Shown one piece after another: positions 44,802 through 53,085 of a stretch of 64,000 nucleotides of DNA (position 1 is the stretch's first letter; every line of letters begins with the position of its first letter). The stretch covers positions 102,401 to 166,400 of the forward strand of contig LNEM01000008.1 in the NCBI GenBank assembly GCA_001464955.1, given 5' to 3'. The DNA is from Rhizobiales bacterium Ga0077537. Lineage in GTDB: Bacteria > Pseudomonadota > Alphaproteobacteria > Rhizobiales > Hyphomicrobiaceae. A program made the translations under genes and the position numbers. The notes below the pieces were generated by a model. The model saw nothing but the letters and a program-made list of their open reading frames with translations, did no database searches and was not told the origin of the DNA.

Positions 44802-45785
44802 ATGTTCAGGCTCGACGACGTCAGCACCGAGACATTCCCTGTCGCCGGGGCGTTCACGATTTCCCGGGGCTCGCGTACAGAGGCGGCCGTCATCGTCGTT
44901 CGCGTGAGCGGGGCGGGGCACGAGGGCCGTGGCGAGTGCGTGCCCTACGCGCGCTACGCCGAAAGTCTGGACAGCGTCGCAGCCGCGATCCGCGCCCATG
45001 CCGCCGAAGGGCCGCTCTCGCGTGAGCGGCTGGCGCGGGACCTTCCGGCGGGTGCGGCGCGGAACGCACTCGATTGCGCGCTGATCGAGATCGAGTGCCG
45101 CATCGCCGGTCGCAGCCCTGCCGAGCACCTCGGGCTTTGCGGCGTCGCGGTGCCGCGCCTCACTTGCTTCACGCTCAGCCTCGGATCAGCGCAGAGTATG
45201 GTGGACGCGGCCATCGCCGCCCGGTCCATGCCGCTCCTCAAGCTCAAGCTCGGCGGCGGGGTCGAGGACGGCGAACGGATGCGTGCCGTCCGTGCCGCGC
45301 GGCCAGATGCCCGTTTGGTCGCGGACGCCAACGAAGCGTGGTCGCCGGACGATCTCGGGCCGCTCCTCGCGATCGCGCGAGAGTGCGGCGTCGAACTTGT
45401 CGAGCAGCCGCTTCCGGCCGGAGGCGACGAGGCGCTCCGTCATGTCGAACGGCTCGTTCCCATCTGTGCGGACGAAAGTTGCCATCAGGCTGCCGACGTG
45501 GCGGCTCTCGCCGACCGCTACGATGCCGTCAACGTCAAGCTCGACAAGGCCGGCGGGCCGACCGAAGCCGTCGCCGTGGCGCGGGCGGCGCGGGCTGCCG
45601 GGCTGTCGGTCATGGTCGGCTGCATGCTCTCGACGTCGCTCTCGATGGCGCCCGCGTGGCTCCTCGCGGAGTTCGCGGACTGGCTCGACCTCGACGGGCC
45701 GCTGCTTCTCGCGCGCGATCGCACGCCAGCGACCGTCTATCGCGACGGCCTGATGCACCCGCCGCCCGCCGGGCTCTGGGGCTAG
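44802..45785 (+). CDS. Dipeptide epimerase (L-Ala-D/L-Glu type), enolase superfamily
   Basis: A 327-residue enzyme of the mandelate-racemase/muconate-lactonising group. The catalytic KLK is at 147-149, metal ligands are Asp175 (VADANEAW), Glu201 (LVEQPLP) and Asp224 (ICADES), and NVKLDKAGG (244-252) carries the second Lys. The short N-terminal cap and the C-terminal LDLDGPLLLARD match YcjG-like L-Ala-D/L-Glu epimerases of murein peptide recycling. Substrate is inferred. Starts 70 bases after the coiled-coil gene; the last 4 bases overlap the end of the convergent MFS gene. Confidence 0.88.
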   Translation: MFRLDDVSTETFPVAGAFTISRGSRTEAAVIVVRVSGAGHEGRGECVPYARYAESLDSVAAAIRAHAAEGPLSRERLARDLPAGAARNALDCALIEIECRIAGRSPAEHLGLCGVAVPRLTCFTLSLGSAQSMVDAAIAARSMPLLKLKLGGGVEDGERMRAVRAARPDARLVADANEAWSPDDLGPLLAIARECGVELVEQPLPAGGDEALRHVERLVPICADESCHQAADVAALADRYDAVNVKLDKAGGPTEAVAVARAARAAGLSVMVGCMLSTSLSMAPAWLLAEFADWLDLDGPLLLARDRTPATVYRDGLMHPPPAGLWG

Positions 45786-46966
45786 GGCTGCTGCTGCGTT
45801 TTCGACCGACGCATCAGCACGAGCATTGCGAGCGTTCCAATGGCGCCGAGGACGGCCATCACGGCGTAGGCCCGACCACCTGCCGCCGTGTAGACGGGGC
45901 CGGAAAGAAACGTTGCGAGGCCCAGTCCGATGCCGGAGGTGACACTGGCATAGAGCGCCTGCGCCGTCGCGGCCTCGGCCGGGGGCACCGTTCGGCTCAT
46001 GACGTGGAGCGCGCCGATGTGGGCGGCACCAAATGTCAGCCCATGCAGCGCCTGCAGCGGAACGAGCGCCGCCAACGGCGGATCGAAAGCCATGGCCGTC
46101 CAGCGGACGAGGGCCGCGACGCCACCCGCGACGAGCAGCAGTTCCGCGCCGACACGCTCGACGACGGTGCGGGAGAAGGCGAACAGCGCGATCTCCGCGA
46201 CGACGCCGATCGCCCAGAGGCCGGCGGACCAACTCGCGTCGATGCCCTGGCGCTGCCATTCGAGGACGCCGAACGTATAGAAGACCGCGTGCGACGACTG
46301 GACGGCGCCGGCCGCCAGCAGAAACAGCGGGAAGTGCGGCGTCCGGAACGTGCGGACGATGACCGACACGTCGAGGCCGGCGCTCGCGGGCCGCTTGCCC
46401 TCGGGGTCCGCCGGAAGGATCAGGGCGACCGCCAGTGTCAGCGCGCCGCCCGCGATCAGGAGCCAGACGACCGAGCCCGGCCCATGGGCACGGATGGCGG
46501 CCGCGGCAATAAAGCCCGCTGCGATGAAACTCAGCGAGCCCCACAGCCGCATGCGGCCGTAGTCCAGTCCTGCGCGGCGGACGCCGCTCATGGCCAGCGT
46601 CTCGGCGAGCGGCATGAGGCCGGTCGTCGCGAGCGCGGTCAGCAGCGTGACGAGCAGGATCGGCCAGAAGCCGTGCGCGAGGAGGAGCAGGCCGAGGCCA
46701 CACAGCGACAACCCGGCGAGGGCCACGATGGCGCGCCGCCGGTCACCCCAGCTATCGGCCAGCATCGCGATGAGGGGGCCGGCAAAAATCCTCAGGAACA
46801 GCGGCGCGGCCGTCACGGCGGCGATCTCCGAAGCTGCGAGACCGCGCCAGTCGAGCCACAGCGGCAGATACGGGAGCTTCGTCCCCGCGACCAGGAACAG
46901 GGCCGTATAGAACAGGGCGATCCGCCCCGCGAAGCCCGGAGCAACGGCAGCGTCGGGCTTCGACAT
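45782..46966 (-). CDS. MFS transporter, HcaT/LacY-like 12-TM permease
   Basis: A 394-residue transporter with twelve predicted helices. The loop-2/3 region LADSWGDRRRAIV carries the MFS motif A, and the N terminus FYTALFLVAGTKLPYLPLWLDWRGL resembles the MFS_1-like group (HcaT, phenylpropionate carrier; nucleoside symporter). Substrate unknown. It lies 3 bases behind the threonine-dehydratase gene on the same strand, so the two are probably co-transcribed, and it overlaps the epimerase gene's end by 4 bases. Confidence 0.87.
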   Translation of the reverse strand: MSKPDAAVAPGFAGRIALFYTALFLVAGTKLPYLPLWLDWRGLAASEIAAVTAAPLFLRIFAGPLIAMLADSWGDRRRAIVALAGLSLCGLGLLLLAHGFWPILLVTLLTALATTGLMPLAETLAMSGVRRAGLDYGRMRLWGSLSFIAAGFIAAAAIRAHGPGSVVWLLIAGGALTLAVALILPADPEGKRPASAGLDVSVIVRTFRTPHFPLFLLAAGAVQSSHAVFYTFGVLEWQRQGIDASWSAGLWAIGVVAEIALFAFSRTVVERVGAELLLVAGGVAALVRWTAMAFDPPLAALVPLQALHGLTFGAAHIGALHVMSRTVPPAEAATAQALYASVTSGIGLGLATFLSGPVYTAAGGRAYAVMAVLGAIGTLAMLVLMRRSKTQQQP

Positions 46967-46969
46967 GCG

Positions 46970-47953
46970 TCAGGCCGCCGAGAGAATCGAGGTCAGCATC
47001 GCCGCGTCGATGTTGCCGCCCGAGAGCACGCCGACGACGGTGCGCCCGCGTGTCGGAAGCTTGCCGGACAGGATCGCCGCCAGTGCCACCGCGCCGCCCG
47101 GCTCGACGACGAGCTTCAGATCGGAGAAGGCATAGCGGATGGCGTCGCGGACCTCTTCGTCGGTGACGACGAGACCGCCGGACAGGACCGTCTTGCCGAC
47201 GGCGAAGGTGATCTCGCCCGGCCGTTCGGCCAGCAGGGCATCGCAGATCGAGCCCGAGAGCTTGGCGTTCCGCTCGCGCTCCCCACTCGCCAGGGATCGG
47301 GCCATGTCGTCAAAGCCCGCCGGCTCAACCGTCATCACCTCGGCGTCGGGATGGGTCGCCTTCACCGCCAATCCGATGCCGCCGGCCATGCCGCCACCGG
47401 AGCAGGCAACGAGCACCGCGTCAGGAACGGCCCCCATGGCGCGCGCCTGAGCCACGATCTCGAGCCCGACCGTGCCCTGTCCCGCCATCACGTCCGGATC
47501 GTCGTAGGGATGGACCATGGCGGCGCCACGTTCCGCACAGAGCCGTGCAGCAATAACCTCGCGATCCTCATTGACGCGATCGTAAGGGACGACCTCGCCG
47601 CCGAACGCGCGGGTGCGCGCGACCTTCATGGCCGGTGCATCGGCCGGCATGACGATTGCCGAGCGCACGCCGAGCAACGTCGCCGCCGCCGCGACGCCCT
47701 GGGCGTGATTGCCGGACGAGCAGGCCACGACGCCCCCCGGATAGCGGCTCCGGTCCACCTGTACGATCTTGTTGTAGGCCCCGCGAAACTTGAAGGCGCC
47801 GACCCGCTGCAGGTTCTCGCACTTCAGGAGAATACGGCCGCCCATGCGGGCGTTGAGGACCGGATGCTCCAACAGCGGGGTCGCAATCAGGTGGGGCGCG
47901 AGCCGTGCGGCGGCAGCCTCGACGTCAGCGACGGTGGGAAGGCGGTGGTGCAT
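46970..47953 (-). CDS. Threonine/serine dehydratase (PLP, fold type II)
   Basis: A 327-residue PLP enzyme without the C-terminal ACT regulatory domain, thus catabolic-type. Lys55 in VGAFKFRGAYNK forms the Schiff base, SSGNHAQGVA binds the PLP phosphate region and SGGGMAGGIGLAV is the Gly-rich phosphate cup. It deaminates L-threonine or L-serine to a 2-oxo acid, via an enamine. The close relatives include serine racemases and hydroxyaspartate dehydratases. ATG at 47953 has GAGG 6 bases upstream. Divergent from a RidA gene, the enzyme that clears the same enamine intermediates. Confidence 0.9.
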   Translation of the reverse strand: MHHRLPTVADVEAAAARLAPHLIATPLLEHPVLNARMGGRILLKCENLQRVGAFKFRGAYNKIVQVDRSRYPGGVVACSSGNHAQGVAAAATLLGVRSAIVMPADAPAMKVARTRAFGGEVVPYDRVNEDREVIAARLCAERGAAMVHPYDDPDVMAGQGTVGLEIVAQARAMGAVPDAVLVACSGGGMAGGIGLAVKATHPDAEVMTVEPAGFDDMARSLASGERERNAKLSGSICDALLAERPGEITFAVGKTVLSGGLVVTDEEVRDAIRYAFSDLKLVVEPGGAVALAAILSGKLPTRGRTVVGVLSGGNIDAAMLTSILSAA

Positions 47954-48090
47954 GGCAAGCCTCGTTTGCAGGACCCGCCGACTGGTGCGCTGGCCCGATC
48001 TCCGCGTCAAGTCCGTCGCCGGATCTGGCATCGCGCCCGGACGCGTGCGAGGCTCGGCATCTCTGAGCCTTATGGGAGCGAGCACGCACG

Positions 48091-48555
48091 ATGACCAACG
48101 AACAACGACTGGCGAAGCTCGGTTTGACGTTGCCGCCGCCATTCAAGGACGAGGCGAACCGGGTGCGGGCACTCCGGTCCGGAAATCACATCTACATGAG
48201 CGGTCACGGGCCACTCGGGCCCGGCAATGTCCCCTATGTCACGGGCAAGCTCGGGCGGGAGCTCACCACCGAGCAGGGCGCCGAGGCCGCGCGGATCGCC
48301 GGCCTTTGCTGCCTGTCGACGCTCCGCACCTACCTCGGCCATCTCGACGGCATCACGCGCGTGGTCCGCGTCGTCGGCTTCATCAATTGCGCGCCCGGCT
48401 ACAACACGCCGTCGAACGTGCTTCACGGCTTCTCCGACCTGATGATCGACGTGTTCGGAGACGCCGGGCGGCACACGCGGTCGGCCATCGGGGTCGCCGA
48501 ACTCTATGCCGACATCCCGATCGAGGTGGAGGCGCTGTTCGAAGTCGCGCCCTGA
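48091..48555 (+). CDS. RidA-family reactive imine/enamine deaminase
   Basis: A 154-residue protein of the YjgF/YER057c/UK114 family, in the longer subgroup that starts RLAKLGLTLPPP. NHIYMSGHGPL and RVVGFINCAPGYNTPSNVLHGFSD fit the active-site cleft, but the canonical Arg is in a variant context (GDAGRHTRSAIGVAELYADIPIEVEALFEV), where HTRSAIGV supplies it. It hydrolyses 2-aminoacrylate-type intermediates. It is 137 bases from the divergent dehydratase and upstream of a TRAP transporter. Confidence 0.9.
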   Translation: MTNEQRLAKLGLTLPPPFKDEANRVRALRSGNHIYMSGHGPLGPGNVPYVTGKLGRELTTEQGAEAARIAGLCCLSTLRTYLGHLDGITRVVRVVGFINCAPGYNTPSNVLHGFSDLMIDVFGDAGRHTRSAIGVAELYADIPIEVEALFEVAP

Positions 48556-48660
48556 ACACGAAATGTCCGGACCTGGGATTGCACTTGGCGGCCGCTTGCG
48601 CAAACATGCCGCGCCGGCAAGGCGCGGACGTCGCCGCCAGGCACACAAGGGAGGACTGAC

Positions 48661-49668
48661 ATGACCCTTTCAAGGACGTGGCTCGCCGTCGTGGCGGGCG
48701 CGGTGGCGTTGACTGGCGCCGCGGGACCGGTGACGGCACAGACCAAGTGGGACCTCTACGCGTTCACCGGCGTGACCCATCCGATCACGCTTCGCTACAA
48801 GATGTTCTCGGACGAGGTGAAGAAAGCCACCGACGGCAAGCTCGACATCATCGTCAGGCCGGCCGGCGAGCTACCCTTCAAGGCCACCGAAGTCGTGAAG
48901 GCGACGAGCAGCGGCCAGGTGCAACTGGCGGCCGGCTATCAGGGCTTCATCTCGGGCGAAGTGCCGATCGCATCCGTGGCGAGCCTGCCGTTCCTGGTGC
49001 GTACACCCGACGACCTCAAGAAGGTCTGGCCGCTCATCGACAAGGCGACGACGGCCGCCTTCGCCAAGCGCGGCGTGAAGACGCTGTTCTGGATGACGTG
49101 GCCGTCACAGAACATGTTCGGCAAGGGCAAGCCGATCAAGACCGTCGCCGACTTCGCGGGCCGGAAGATCCGGTCGACGGACGGCAAGCAGGCCGAAATG
49201 CTCAAGCAGCTGGGCGCGGCCTCCGTCAGCCTGACCACGCCCGAAGTGCCTGTCGCCATGGAGCGCGGCGTCGCCGACGGCTTCCTGACGGCGACGTTCA
49301 ACGTCATGGGTGCCAAGTGGTACGAGTTCACCGAGTGGGCGTGGATGGGTGACATCCATATCGGCGGTCCGGACTACCTGCTGATGAACGTCGCAGCGTT
49401 CGACAAGCTTCCGGCCGACGTCAAGGCGAAGCTCACCGAGACGGCCAACTCGTTCGGCCCGCGCATGACCGAGATGAACCTCGGCGACGAGAAGGGTTCG
49501 GTCGAGGCGCTGACGACTACGCACAAGGTGGCCGCCTACACGCCGCCGAAAGAGGTCATCGACGAACTCACAAACAAGATGAAGCCCTACTGGGAGTCGT
49601 GGTCGAAGCAGCAGGGTCCGGAGACCGAGGCCTTGGTGAAAGAGATCCGCGCGGCGCTCGGCAAGTAA
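48661..49668 (+). CDS. dctP: TRAP transporter solute-binding protein (DctP type)
   Basis: A 335-residue periplasmic binding protein with signal peptide (TWLAVVAGAVALTGAAGPVTAQ). The DctP fold shows in GAASVSLTTPEVPVAMERGVADGF, where the family's conserved Arg/Asn positions include RKIRSTDGKQAEML for carboxylate binding. Ligand is unknown, typically an organic acid. It heads a TRAP operon; a hairpin follows it before the permease genes. The first start codon at 48661 follows GGGAGG. Confidence 0.92.
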   Translation: MTLSRTWLAVVAGAVALTGAAGPVTAQTKWDLYAFTGVTHPITLRYKMFSDEVKKATDGKLDIIVRPAGELPFKATEVVKATSSGQVQLAAGYQGFISGEVPIASVASLPFLVRTPDDLKKVWPLIDKATTAAFAKRGVKTLFWMTWPSQNMFGKGKPIKTVADFAGRKIRSTDGKQAEMLKQLGAASVSLTTPEVPVAMERGVADGFLTATFNVMGAKWYEFTEWAWMGDIHIGGPDYLLMNVAAFDKLPADVKAKLTETANSFGPRMTEMNLGDEKGSVEALTTTHKVAAYTPPKEVIDELTNKMKPYWESWSKQQGPETEALVKEIRAALGK

Positions 49669-49694
49669 CAGCTACTTTGTTCCACATGCACTGT

Positions 49695-49729
49695 GCAGGC
49701 CCCGCGGTTCATCGTTCCGCCGGGCCTGC
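49695..49729 (+). other. Intercistronic stem-loop between dctP and dctQ
   Basis: GCAGGCCC (49695-49702) and GGGCCTGC (49722-49729) pair perfectly, with an inner GCGG/CCGC extension after one C-C mismatch and a 9-base loop. Only a weak T-rich stretch follows. Its position after the binding-protein gene mirrors the hairpin after aapJ. Confidence 0.55.
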
Positions 49730-49769
49730 CTGTCTTCGTCAACGCCACACGCCGTAAGGGGGCCGCGCC

Positions 49770-50297
49770 TTGCAATCCGGATCATCGCCAAAAGAAGACG
49801 TCGCGACAGAGCCACAGACGGCGTTCGGACGCTTCGCCCTCTGGCTCTCGGATGCCGCCGGAGTTCTGGCCGGAATCTGTATCGTCGGCATCCTGCTGCT
49901 CGTCTGCGTCGAAGTGGGGCTCCGGCAGTTCAAGCGCTCGATGCTCGTTGCCGACGAGATCGCGGGCTATCTCAATGCCGCTGTCGTCTTCCTCGGGCTC
50001 GCGTACACCCTCGCACGGGGCGGGTTCATCCGCGTCGAGGTGGTCTACGATGCGATGCCGCCGGCCGTGAAGATGCTGTCACGCTGGGTCTTCACGAGTG
50101 TCGCAGCTGCGTTCATCGCAACCATCCTGTACTACGCCGTGCAGCACGTGCAGTACGCGTTCGTCCAGGACACGCGGGCCGTTTCCGTACTCGACACGCC
50201 GGAATGGCTGCCGCAATCGGTCATGGTGATCGGCCTTGCGGTGCTTTTCATTCAGCTCGTCGCGTTCCTCGTCGAACGCGTTCGCAACGTGCCCTGA
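49770..50297 (+). CDS. dctQ: TRAP transporter small permease (DctQ type)
   Basis: A 175-residue membrane protein with four helices. The conserved ADEIAGYLNAAVVFLGLAYTLARGGFIRVEV segment (residues about 52-82, stated by position) is the DctQ signature. It starts with TTG at 49770, supported by AAGGGGG about 7 bases upstream; no ATG is in frame before the first helix. It partners DctM at the inner membrane. Confidence 0.88.
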   Translation: MQSGSSPKEDVATEPQTAFGRFALWLSDAAGVLAGICIVGILLLVCVEVGLRQFKRSMLVADEIAGYLNAAVVFLGLAYTLARGGFIRVEVVYDAMPPAVKMLSRWVFTSVAAAFIATILYYAVQHVQYAFVQDTRAVSVLDTPEWLPQSVMVIGLAVLFIQLVAFLVERVRNVP

Positions 50298-50340
50298 CGA
50301 TCGTCCCGCCACGCCTCCACCTCATCACACCGGATCTCCC

Positions 50341-51651
50341 ATGAGCCTCGAGCTGATCATTCTCGTCCTGCTCGGCAGCCTCACGTTGATGCTGCTGATC
50401 GGGCAATGGACCGCGCTGGCGCTCGGCGCCGTCGGCGTGCTTGTGCTTTATCTCAGCAAGGGCCTGATCGGCCTGCAGGCGCTCAGTTCGGTGATCTGGA
50501 ACAACTCGGCCAGCTACATCCTGATCGCCGTGCCGATGTTCCTGCTGATGGGCGAGATCATTCTGCGGAGTGGCGTCAGCGGTTATTTCTATCGGGGCGT
50601 CGTCGTGCTGCTCGGCTGGCTGCCGGGCGGACTGCTGCATGCCAACATTCTCTCCTGCGCCGTGTTTTCCGCCGTTTCGGGGTCGAGCGTGGCGACGGCG
50701 GCGACGGTCGGCACGGTCGCCATCCCGGAGATGATGAAGCGGAAATACTCGCCGCGCATGACGTTCGGATCGCTCGCGGCCGGCGGCACGCTCGGTATCC
50801 TGATCCCACCGTCCATCGTCATGGTGCTCTATGGCGCGCTGGTCGAGGAATCGATCGCGAAGCTGTTCATGGCCGGCATTTTCCCTGGCCTCATGCTCTC
50901 CGGCATCTTCATGATCTACATCGCGACGCGACTGATCCTCGACCCGAAGCTGGTTCCCGTCGAGCCGCCGCGCGCGCCCGGCGAGATCGGCTCGAAGCTC
51001 AGCGATGCGCTGCATGTGTTTCCGGTGCTCGGGCTCCTCGTGACGGTGCTCGGCGGCATCTACATCGGCTTCGCGACGCCGACCGAGGCGGCTGCCGTGG
51101 GTGCTGCCGGTGCGATCGTCCTCGCGGCGCTCTACGGCAATCTCAACGCGAAGGTCTTCAACGAATCCGTCATGTCGACGGTGAAGACGACGTGCATGGT
51201 CGTGTTCATCATCATCGGCGCGCAGATCCTCTCGACGGCGCTCACCTACTCCGGGGCCAGCCGCACCATCAGCGAATGGGTGCTCTCGCTCGGCCTTTCG
51301 AAGTGGTCGTTCTTCGGGGTCCTCGTCGTGCTCTACATCGTCCTCGGATGCTTCATCGACGGCATCTCGATGATCTACATGACGCTCCCCGTGCTCCTGC
51401 CGCTGATCAAGCAGTTCGGTTTCGATCTCATCTGGTTCGGCATCGTGCTGACGATCCTGATCGAACTCGGACAGATCACGCCGCCAGTGGGTCTAAACCT
51501 GTTCACGATCCACGCCATATCCGGCGGTTACAGTTTCTCGGAAGTCGTCAAGGGATCAGCGCCCTACGTCGTTCTCATGCTGATCATGATCGTGATCCTG
51601 TGCGTCTTCCCCGAGATCGCGCTATGGTTGCCCACGACAATGCGGGGCTAG
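50341..51651 (+). CDS. dctM: TRAP transporter large permease (DctM type)
   Basis: A 436-residue permease with about twelve helices. AVPMFLLMGEIILRSGVS, FSAVSGSSVATAATVGTVAIPEM and GGTLGILIPPSIVMVLYG near residues 63-160 are family hallmarks, and GFATPTEAAAVGAAGA comes mid-protein. The C-terminal half contains LIELGQITPPVGLNLF. It is the Na+/H+-coupled transport subunit. ATG at 50341; the frame upstream overlaps dctQ and is rejected. Confidence 0.94.
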   Translation: MSLELIILVLLGSLTLMLLIGQWTALALGAVGVLVLYLSKGLIGLQALSSVIWNNSASYILIAVPMFLLMGEIILRSGVSGYFYRGVVVLLGWLPGGLLHANILSCAVFSAVSGSSVATAATVGTVAIPEMMKRKYSPRMTFGSLAAGGTLGILIPPSIVMVLYGALVEESIAKLFMAGIFPGLMLSGIFMIYIATRLILDPKLVPVEPPRAPGEIGSKLSDALHVFPVLGLLVTVLGGIYIGFATPTEAAAVGAAGAIVLAALYGNLNAKVFNESVMSTVKTTCMVVFIIIGAQILSTALTYSGASRTISEWVLSLGLSKWSFFGVLVVLYIVLGCFIDGISMIYMTLPVLLPLIKQFGFDLIWFGIVLTILIELGQITPPVGLNLFTIHAISGGYSFSEVVKGSAPYVVLMLIMIVILCVFPEIALWLPTTMRG

Positions 51652-51697
51652 CCGGCGCAAGAGCCATGGGGCCCGCTCGACAGGAAGGGCGATCATC

Positions 51698-52375
51698 ATG
51701 GCTCACGACACTTCCGAAGCGACGCCGTTCCATGTGACGATCTACTCCGACGTCATCTGCCCGTGGTGCTATGTCGGCATCCGTCGCTTCGGTGCCGCAC
51801 TCGAAGCGCCAGGCATGCCGGAGCCCGTCGCCATCGCGTGGCGGCCGTTCGAGCTCAACCCGGACATGCCGGCGGACGGCATGGAACGTTCGGCCTATCG
51901 GGCGCGCAAGTTCGGGCCGGACAAGGCCGCAGCTCTCGACGACCAGATGCGCGAGACCGGCCGCGAGGCGGGCATCACGTTCGCCTTCGACAAGATGACG
52001 CGAACGCCCAACACGCGCCTTGCGCATCGGCTCATCTGGCAGGCAGGTACGGAAGGGCTCGGGCCACAGAACGCGCTCGTGCGCCGGCTCTTCACGGCCT
52101 ACTTCGAGGAGGGGGCCGACATCGGACGGAAGGACGTGCTCAGCGCGCTCGCCCGGGACGCTGGGCTCGAGGCTGGCGGTGTTGCATCAGCGCTCGAGGA
52201 CGAACGCAGCCTCGACGCCGTGCTCGATCTCGAGGACGAGGGGCTGCGGATGGGCATTCGCGGCGTGCCGTTCTTCGTCCTCGTCAACAAGTATGCGATC
52301 TCGGGCGCGCAGCCGCCGGAGCTGTGGCGGGACGCGCTGCCGAAGATCGCGGCCGAGGCCGCTGCCGGCGCGTGA
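51698..52375 (+). CDS. DsbA-family oxidoreductase, FrnE type
   Basis: A 225-residue thioredoxin-fold protein. The active site is CPWC (Cys21, Cys24) in YSDVICPWCYVG and the cis-Pro loop is IRGVPFFVLVN. The large helical insertion (AHRLIWQAGTEGLGPQNALVRRLFTAYFEEG, by position about 108-138) is that of FrnE/2-hydroxychromene isomerase-like proteins. No signal peptide, so cytoplasmic. Members reduce or isomerise disulfides under oxidative stress; specific substrate unknown. It follows dctM by 46 bases. Confidence 0.9.
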   Translation: MAHDTSEATPFHVTIYSDVICPWCYVGIRRFGAALEAPGMPEPVAIAWRPFELNPDMPADGMERSAYRARKFGPDKAAALDDQMRETGREAGITFAFDKMTRTPNTRLAHRLIWQAGTEGLGPQNALVRRLFTAYFEEGADIGRKDVLSALARDAGLEAGGVASALEDERSLDAVLDLEDEGLRMGIRGVPFFVLVNKYAISGAQPPELWRDALPKIAAEAAAGA

Positions 52376-52399
52376 CGCCGAGGCGCCCGGTCGGCCTCG

Positions 52400-53053
52400 C
52401 TACTCCGCGGGAGGGCCGGGCAGCAGTGCCGGCAGTTCGTCGAGGGTTTCAATCCGGAAGTGGGCCTTGGCGGATTCCGGCCAGTCCCACTGGGCGCGGC
52501 CCCAGGGACCACGACGGATGAGCACCGGCACGAGGCCCGCGGCGCGCGCCGGCACGACGTCGTTGTCGACGCGGTCGCCCACGTAGGCGACGCGGTGCGG
52601 GTCGTGGCCCGCGGCTTCCACGACCTTCTCGAAGAAGCGCGGATCGGGTTTGGCGACGCCCCAGCCTTCCGACGTCGCGATGTAGTCGGCGGCAAGGCCG
52701 CTGTCGCGCAGCATGGCCTCGGCCGTTGCCGGCTGATTGCCGACGATGCCGATGAAGTAGCCCTTCGCCTTCAGCGCGCCGAGGGACCGCGCCGCGTCGT
52801 GATAGAGATCGTGCGTGCCAATGACGAACTTCTTGCCCTCGGCTTCGCGCTCGGCCCGGGCCGCCTTGAAATCGAAGCCGGGCTTCACCGCCGCGAACAC
52901 GTTCTTCACCGGCTCGCGGCGGGCCATTGCCGCCTCGATCCGCTCCATGAAGAACTCGTAGGTGACGCCCATGCGCATGGCATAGTCGCGATAAAGGCGA
53001 TGCTCGTCGATCAGCGTTTCGCCGACATCGAAGAAGATGGCGCGGATGGGCAT
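52400..53053 (-). CDS. HAD-family hydrolase
   Basis: A 217-residue HAD phosphatase-type protein. Nucleophile Asp9 in AIFFDVGETLID, motif II in GIVGNQPATAE (Asn in place of Ser/Thr region), Lys in WGVAKPDPRFFEKV and acidic motif IV in VAYVGDRVDNDVVPARAAG are visible. It resembles YjjG/PGP-like phosphatases. Substrate unknown. Last gene of the minus-strand operon headed by the Frd-like flavoprotein, 32 bases behind the degenerate SDR. The start at 53053 removes an Arg-rich upstream frame. Confidence 0.88.
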   Translation of the reverse strand: MPIRAIFFDVGETLIDEHRLYRDYAMRMGVTYEFFMERIEAAMARREPVKNVFAAVKPGFDFKAARAEREAEGKKFVIGTHDLYHDAARSLGALKAKGYFIGIVGNQPATAEAMLRDSGLAADYIATSEGWGVAKPDPRFFEKVVEAAGHDPHRVAYVGDRVDNDVVPARAAGLVPVLIRRGPWGRAQWDWPESAKAHFRIETLDELPALLPGPPAE

Positions 53054-53085
53054 GGTCGTCTCCAGCGCGGCGCGGGGCCGCCGTC

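Noticed and set aside
44030..44893. Minus-strand frames opposite the coiled-coil gene.
   Set aside because: Antisense frames of a GC-rich gene; no start signal, no recognisable domain, and the plus strand carries a clear architecture.
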